64,000 bases of DNA from positions 1,968,001 through 2,032,000 of the forward strand of contig NZ_CP039704.1 in NCBI RefSeq assembly GCF_005144965.1, written 5' to 3'. The position numbers and the translations under genes were made by a program. The stretch comes from Hankyongella ginsenosidimutans. GTDB lineage: Bacteria; Pseudomonadota; Alphaproteobacteria; Sphingomonadales; Sphingomonadaceae. Positions 58,871 to 64,000 of the stretch are shown here, in pieces (the stretch's first letter is position 1; each line of letters begins with the position of its first letter). The notes under the pieces are model-generated. The model was not told the origin of the DNA and ran no database searches. It saw nothing but the letters and a program-made list of their open reading frames with translations.

Positions 58871-60363
58871 ATGGCTGCGGCCCGCCGCGCAGCGCGCGAG
58901 GATACCCCAAGGCCAAAGTCGTGATCATCGGCCGGCCCAATGTCGGGAAGTCGACCCTGTTCAACCGGCTGGTTGGCAAGCGTCTCGCGCTGGTTGACGA
59001 TACGCCCGGCGTGACCCGCGACCGGCGCGAGGGCATTGGCCGACTCTTCGACCTGACCTTCACGGTGATCGATACCGCCGGCCTCGAGGACGCCGAGGTC
59101 GAGACCCTGGCCGGGCGCATGCGCGCGCAGACCGAGGCAGCGCTCGGCATCGCCGACGTCGCGTTGATGGTGGTCGATGCGCGTGCCGGCCTGACCCCGC
59201 TCGACCGGCATTTTGCCGACTGGATCCGCGCGCAGAAGACCCCGGTCATCCTGGTCGCCAACAAGACCGAGAGCGGTGTCGCCGAGTCCGGCGTTTACGA
59301 GGCGTTCGAACTGGGCCTGGGCGACCCGGTGCCGATCGCCGCCGAGCATGGGCTGGGCATGGCGGACCTCTACGATGCGCTGCGGCCGCATGTCGATGCC
59401 GCCGACGGGCGGGATGCAGAGATCGAACCCGAGGATGCGTTGGCGGGCGAGGCTACATCGCCTGAGGAATCTCCGGCCACTATCGGAGAGGAAGAACCAC
59501 AAGACGAGCCGCTCGGCCCACTGAAACTTGCGATTGTCGGCCGACCGAACGCCGGCAAGTCCACGCTCATCAACACCTTGCTCGGCGAGCAGCGGTTGGT
59601 GACCGGCCCGGAAGCGGGCATTACCGGGATTCGATCTCCGTCGAGTGGCAATGGCGGGAAAAGCCGGTGCGCCTGATCGACACGGCAGGTCTGCGCAAAC
59701 GGGCCAAGGTCGTGAGCAAGCTCGAGCGTCTGTCCGCCGCCGACACCCAGCGTGCGGTCGACTTCGCCGAAGTCGTGGTGCTGCTGCTTGATGCAACGCT
59801 CGGCCTGGAAGGGCAGGATCTGCGGATCGCCGACCGGGTGCTGCAGGAAGGCCGCGCACTGGTGATCGCGCTCAACAAATGGGACGCGCTGCCCGACCAG
59901 CAGACCCAGGGCGCGATGTATCGCGGTGTCACGACAGCGCTCGCCGACGGACTCGCAGGTGAAGGATGTGCCGGTGCTGCCGGTCTCCGGCCTGACCGGA
60001 CGCGGGCTCGACAAGCTGCTGGAGGCGTGCTTTGCAACGCGTGACCAGTGGAGCCGCCGCCTGCCGACCGCAGCGCTCAACCGCTGGTTCGAAGCAACCG
60101 TCGAGCGCAATCCGCCGCCGGCGCCGGGCGGAAAGCGCATCAAGCTGCGGTACATGACCCAGGCGCGCAACCGTCCGCCGACCTTTGCGATCTTCGGCAC
60201 GCGCACGACCCTGCTGCCGGAATCCTACAAGCGCTACCTCATCAACGCGCTGCGCGCCGATTTCGGTTTCGAGGGCGTGCCGCTGCGCCTCAACTTCCGG
60301 GGTGGGGACAATCCCTTCAACGCGGCAAGCGTCAGCCATCGTCCGCCCAAGGCCAAGCGCTGA
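58871..60363 (+). CDS. der: GTPase Der (EngA)
   Basis: Double-GTPase for 50S ribosome assembly. First domain [36 protein letters not shown]; acidic linker ([13 protein letters not shown]); second domain [40 protein letters not shown]; and the KH-like C-terminus ([20 protein letters not shown]). ATG 58871 is cut off after 17 codons by a lost C near 58913; further breaks near 59630 and 59945. The bamB-der order is conserved. Confidence 0.95.
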
Positions 60364-61321
60364 TGCTGCGGCGGTTCGGTCTCAGCCAGGCTGGAGTCGC
60401 CCCATGCGAAGATAATGCGCAGGCGGTCTGGTTCGACCTGTACAACCCGACCCCGGAGGAGGACCGCGAGATCGAGCTTGCCCTCGGCATCAGTGTGCCG
60501 ACCCGGGAGGATATGGACGAAATCCAGATTTCCAACCGGCTCTACCATGAAGACGGCGTCACCTACGCGACGGCATCCATCGTCGTCGGCACCACCGCCG
60601 GCACGCCGGTGCTGGAGCCGCTCACCTTGATCCTGTTCAGCGGGCGGCTGGTGACGGTGCGCTATACGGAGCCAAAGCCGATCGCGCAGTTCCTGAGCGC
60701 GCCAGCAAGCCCGGCAACGGCATGCTGGGCACAACCGCCATTCTCACCGAGATGATGGAAGGCTTGGTCAACCGGGCGTCCGACAACCTCGGCGATGCCA
60801 TCGCCGATCTCGACCGCATGGCCCGGGACGTCTTCGATCCCCGCCAGAAGGTCGGGGCGATTTCACCGTTGCGCATGAAGGTGATGCTGAAGCGGCTGGG
60901 CCAGATCGGCGATCTGCTCTCCAAGCTGCGCGACAGCCTGGTCAGCCTGCGGCGGCTGTTCAACTTCCTGGCGGCGGACTACACGATGCCGGAGATGGCC
61001 ATGGTGCGCATTCAGTTGCAGACCCTGGCGCTCGACGCCGAGGCGCTGATCGATCACGCCACCTTCGCCAGCCAACGGATCAACCTGCTGGTCGATGCGG
61101 CGCTGGGCCTGATCGGCGTCGAGCAGAACGCGATCATCAAGATTTTCTCGGTGGCGTCGGTCGTGTTCCTGCCGCCGACCCTGATTGCCAGTATTTACGG
61201 CATGAACTTCGATGTCATGCCGGAACTGCACTGGACCTTTGGCTACCCGATGGCGCTCGGTGCCATGGTGGCCTCGGCGGTGCTGCCGTACCTGTTCTTC
61301 AAGTACAAAGGCTGGCTATAG
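60363..61321 (+). CDS. corA: CorA-family magnesium/cobalt transporter
   Basis: About 320 residues. A cytoplasmic domain (AVWFDLYNPTPEEDREIELA, TREDMDEIQISNRLYHED), long stalk helix, and two C-terminal membrane spans with the signature YGMNFDVMPELHW between them (GMN motif). A break near 60715 separates FLSAPASPG from NGMLGTTAILTEMM. It starts inside the der stop (TGATG), so the two are coupled. Its 3' end overlaps the convergent ABC ATPase gene by six bases. Confidence 0.92.
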
Positions 61322-62097
61322 AGCCGCCCGGCCGCGGACGACCAGCTGCATCAGCCCGCCCGCATCGCGTTCCAGCCCGGCGTCGACGCCGAATACCCCG
61401 GCCAGCGTCTCGGGCGTCAGCACTGCCTCAGGCGCGCCGGTCTTCGTCAGCCGCCCCTGATCGAGCAGGGCGATGGTATCGGCGACACGCGCGGCAAGGG
61501 TCAGGTCGTGCAGGATGACCGCAACGCCCGCGCCGTTTGCCGCCGCCGCGCGCAGCAGCGCCAGCACGTCGAACTGGTGTGCGAGGTCTAGGCTCGCCAG
61601 CGGCTCATCGACCAGCAGCCAGTCCGGTGTTCCGGCCAGCACGCGCGCGAACAGGGCACGCGCCAGTTCGCCGCCGGAGAGGCTGTGCGCCGGGCGATCC
61701 CGCAACGCTTCCAGTCCGGTCTGGGCGATGGCGGCATCGATGGCTGCCATGTCCGCCGCACTTTCGCCGTTGAAACCGGTGCGATGCGGCAGGCGCCGAG
61801 CGCGACCAGCGCTGCAACGCGCAGGTTCCAGTACACAGTGCCGTTTTGCGGCAGATAGCCGATGCGCTGCGCCCGCAGGCGCGCGGGCAATGCGTCGAGC
61901 GCTGCGCCATCCAGCAGCACCCGGCCGCTTGTCGGCGGCAGCAGGCCGGCCAGGCACTGCAGTAGCGTGGATTTGCCGGCACCGTTCGGCCCGACGATCG
62001 CCGTCACCCGGCCGGGCGCGACCGCCAGATCGAGCCCGCGCAGGGCGGGCACGCCGGCCCGGCTGACCTGCAGAGCCTGGGCTTCCAGAGCACTCAT
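61316..62097 (-). CDS. ABC transporter ATPase (siderophore/cobalamin type)
   Basis: About 260 residues. Walker A AIVGPNGAGKSTLLQCLAGL, Q-loop RIGYLPQNGTVYWNL, signature SLSGGELARALFARVLAG, Walker B DWLLVDEPLASLD and switch His in VILHDLTLAARVADTIALL. A break near 61800. Last gene of a three-gene importer: binding protein, permease, ATPase. Confidence 0.92.
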
Positions 62098-63063
62098 GCC
62101 AGCTCCCGCCGCAGTTTGAGCAGCAACCAGAGAAAGAACGGCGCGCCGACCAGCGCCATCGCGACGCCGACCCGCAGCTCGCTTGCGCCGGGTGCCAGTC
62201 GCACCAGCGTGTCGGCGACCAGCAGCAGCGCCGCGCCGCCGAGCGCCGAGGGCAGTAGCAGTGCGGACGGCTGCTCCCTGGCCAGCGGGCGCAGCAGATG
62301 CGGCACGATCAGCCCGACGAAGCCGATGACGCCGGAGACGGCGACAGCACCGCCGACCGTCAGCCCGACGCCGATCACCAGCCGCCAGCGCAGGCGGGCG
62401 AGATTGACGCCCAGCGACTGGGCGGCGGCTTCCCGAGACTCAGCGCGTCCAGTGCCGGCCCGATGCCGAGGAGGGCAACCCCACCAAGCAGGATCAGCGG
62501 CAGCGCCAGCCACACATCTTCGATGCTGCGGTCGGTCAGTGCCCCGATCAGCCAGGTGACGATTTCGCTGGTCGCAAACGGATTGGGGCAAGGCTGATCA
62601 GCAGAGTGGTGAGCGCAGCGGTCAGGCTTGAGAGCATGACGCCGGTCAGGACCAGCAGGGTCGGCGAGCCGCCGCGCCCGACCACCAGGCTCAGCAGCAC
62701 GGTCGCCGTTGCAGCGCCGGCAAGCGCAAAGCCCGGCAGCGCCCAGGCCGCGCCGCTCAGGCCGACGAATATCGAAAACACGGCCCCGAGCGCGGCACTC
62801 GAGGAAATGCCGAGCACGCTCGGGTCGGCCAGCGGGTTGCGCAGATAGCCCTGGAGCGCGGCCCCGCACAGGCCAAGACCGCCGCCAACCAGCAGCGCCA
62901 GCAGCGCGCGCGGCAGGCGCAGATCGAGGATGATCCACCAGCGCGGATCGTCCCCGCCCCAAAGCCCGAGCGGCACCCAGACCTTGCCGGCAAGCAGCGA
63001 CAGGCCCGCCAGCGGCACGAGCAGAGCGGCGAGTACGAGGGAAAGGCGCAGGGTGGCGTTCAC
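62094..63063 (-). CDS. FecCD/BtuC-family ABC permease
   Basis: About 323 residues with eight to ten membrane spans: LSLVLAALLVPLAGLSLLAG at the N-terminus, the conserved LRLPRALLALLVGGGLGLCG, ALQGYLRNPLADPSVLGIS, and the C-terminal GLIVPHLLRPLAREQ coupling helix. This is the FecCD/BtuC fold used for Fe-siderophores, haem or cobalamin. Breaks near 62585 and 62435. The start overlaps the binding-protein stop. Confidence 0.92.
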
Positions 63064-63859
63064 AGGCGCGTGTCCCGGATTTCCTGCAAGCGCGCGAGCG
63101 CCGGGATGATCGTCGGGCCACCGCAGCGCAGCAGCTTGTCCGGATAATCGCGGATCACGATATGCGCCGCCATGCGCCTGAACACCGGATGGCGCGTCGC
63201 GCGCGGGTCGCTTGTCGTGTCGGTCAGCAGCGCGCGCGGAGGCCGGGCGACCAGATATTCCAGCGGCAGGATATCCCAGGTGTTCAGCCCATAGTCCGCG
63301 CTGGCGTTGCGCAGACCGGCGGTGCGCATCAATTCATCAACCAGCGTGCCGCGCCCCGGCACCAGCCCCGAGAGCTGACGCAGAAGAACCGGCACGGGCG
63401 CAGCGTTGGTCCGGGCCTGCGCGACTGCCGCATTGATGCGGGCATTGAGGCGGGCGGCGGCAGCTTCTGCGCCGATCGCCGTGCCGATCTCGGCGATCTG
63501 CTGCTTCGAGGCCGCGATGCTGTTCGGTACGCCCATCAGCAGCAGCGGCACGCCAAGACGCTCCAGCGCCAGTCGTGTCGCGCGCGCCGTATGGATGCTG
63601 GCGATCACCAAGTCCGGCTGCAGGGCCACGACGGCCTCCGCCGTATCGCCGATCGCCGGATACCGCCGCGCCCAGGCAAGCGGCGTCGATGTCGCCGTCG
63701 GATCCTGCGAATAGTGGCTGATCCCGGCGATATGCGCGTGGGGGCGATCTCGTAGAGGATCGCGTCCACGCAGGGGTTCATGGAGACGATCCGTTTCGGT
63801 TTGGCATGCGCGTGTGAGGCAAGGCCGATGAACAACAAGGCAAGCAGCGCGCGGATCAT
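63060..63859 (-). CDS. Periplasmic binding protein (BtuF/FepB-like)
   Basis: About 267 residues. Signal peptide MIRALLALLFIGLASHAHAK, then KRIVSMNPCVDAILYEIAP, DTAEAVVALQPDLVIASIHT and LERLGVPLLLMGVPNSIAAS, the usual class III binding-protein layout with a long connecting helix. A break near 63745. Ligand cannot be told from sequence; neither a Fur box nor a cobalamin riboswitch is seen in the 140 bases upstream before the window ends. Confidence 0.88.
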
Positions 63860-63913
63860 TCCACACGCCTAGCTTTGTGGATGCAGGTCATGCAAGCGGC
63901 TTGTTGGCTTGGC

Positions 63914-63986
63914 GCTCGTGTCCCGAATCTGAAATCCGTTACACCCGATATCAGGCGCGGTTGGATTTCAGATTCGGGGCACGAGC
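63914..63986. repeat. Palindromic element with 24-base arms
   Basis: The arm 63914-63937 (GCTCGTGTCCCGAATCTGAA, then ATCC) and 63963-63986 pair at 23 of 24 positions around a 25-base loop. Lies upstream of the binding-protein gene at the window edge. Confidence 0.8.
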
Positions 63987-64000
63987 AAGATGCTGTTCTC

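Noticed and set aside
1758-63859. Treating the many frameshifted genes as pseudogenes
   Set aside because: Essential genes (ffh, der, accC, rpmF, rplY) are affected in the same way, and single-base additions restore full conserved sequence, so sequencing error is the better explanation.
63860-64000. Cobalamin riboswitch or Fur box before the ABC importer
   Set aside because: Only the 24-base-arm palindrome is present; no B12-box or Fur-like 19-base palindrome was seen, and the window ends here.
1-64000. CRISPR arrays, rRNA genes, complete insertion sequences
   Set aside because: No regularly spaced repeats, no rRNA sequence and no transposase gene were found; the only RNA gene supported is tRNA-Asn.

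Overview
The window is high-GC DNA from an alphaproteobacterium. The order bamE / CBP3 chaperone / DUF177 / rpmF / plsX / fabH / ihfA / merR, the RNase E ending in GWWQRTFGA, and the GTTC-N7-GTTC-like SOS box all point there. The lineage below class cannot be fixed from sequence alone. A technical property shapes the whole annotation: about thirty of the longer genes are broken by frameshifts. Those I resolved by hand are losses of one, rarely two, bases, mostly in short homopolymers. They look like uncorrected read errors, not decay, so broken genes are given here as single loci with the breaks noted. One frame change, in prfB, is a genuine programmed +1 site.

Layout. 1-1243: 3' end of a Ski2-like helicase gene. 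1758-20188: one long rightward cluster for a group 2a-type [NiFe] hydrogenase: an NtrC-family regulator, a sigma-54 promoter, hupS, hupL, two tandem Cys-rich proteins, the maturation protease, a TPR protein, two small hydrophobic proteins, a NifU-Rieske fusion, an NHL-repeat protein, hypF, hypC, a SIS isomerase, hypD, hypE, a nickel permease, a short hypA, hypB and a DUF3422 gene. It ends at a hairpin next to a tRNA-Asn gene. 20525-26960: envelope, respiratory-chain and fatty-acid housekeeping genes, interrupted at 22.2-23.8 kb by a lower-GC insertion with a P63C-domain gene. 27010-46290: DNA polymerase Y, rplY, pth, accBC, aroQ, thiSG, a PEP-CTERM vanadium haloperoxidase, DsbA-like and M48 proteins, rne, a cell-wall amidase, PBP1a, a lipoprotein and prfB. 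46429-50753: a subtilisin-like surface protease and a small MerT/MerP-like metal operon. 50811-63859: rimM-rpsP-ffh, aldolase, DUF481 protein, panB, a YfgM-like protein, bamB, der, corA and a siderophore/cobalamin-type ABC importer.

Function. The hydrogenase cluster encodes the catalytic heterodimer, nearly all of its assembly line (HypABCDEF, protease, nickel uptake) and several candidate electron carriers, but no cytochrome b subunit. Electrons may therefore leave through the soluble Cys-rich and NifU-Rieske proteins. The HypA lacks its zinc-ribbon. Intergenic DNA is rich in palindromic repeats, including a four-copy family of about 110 bp.
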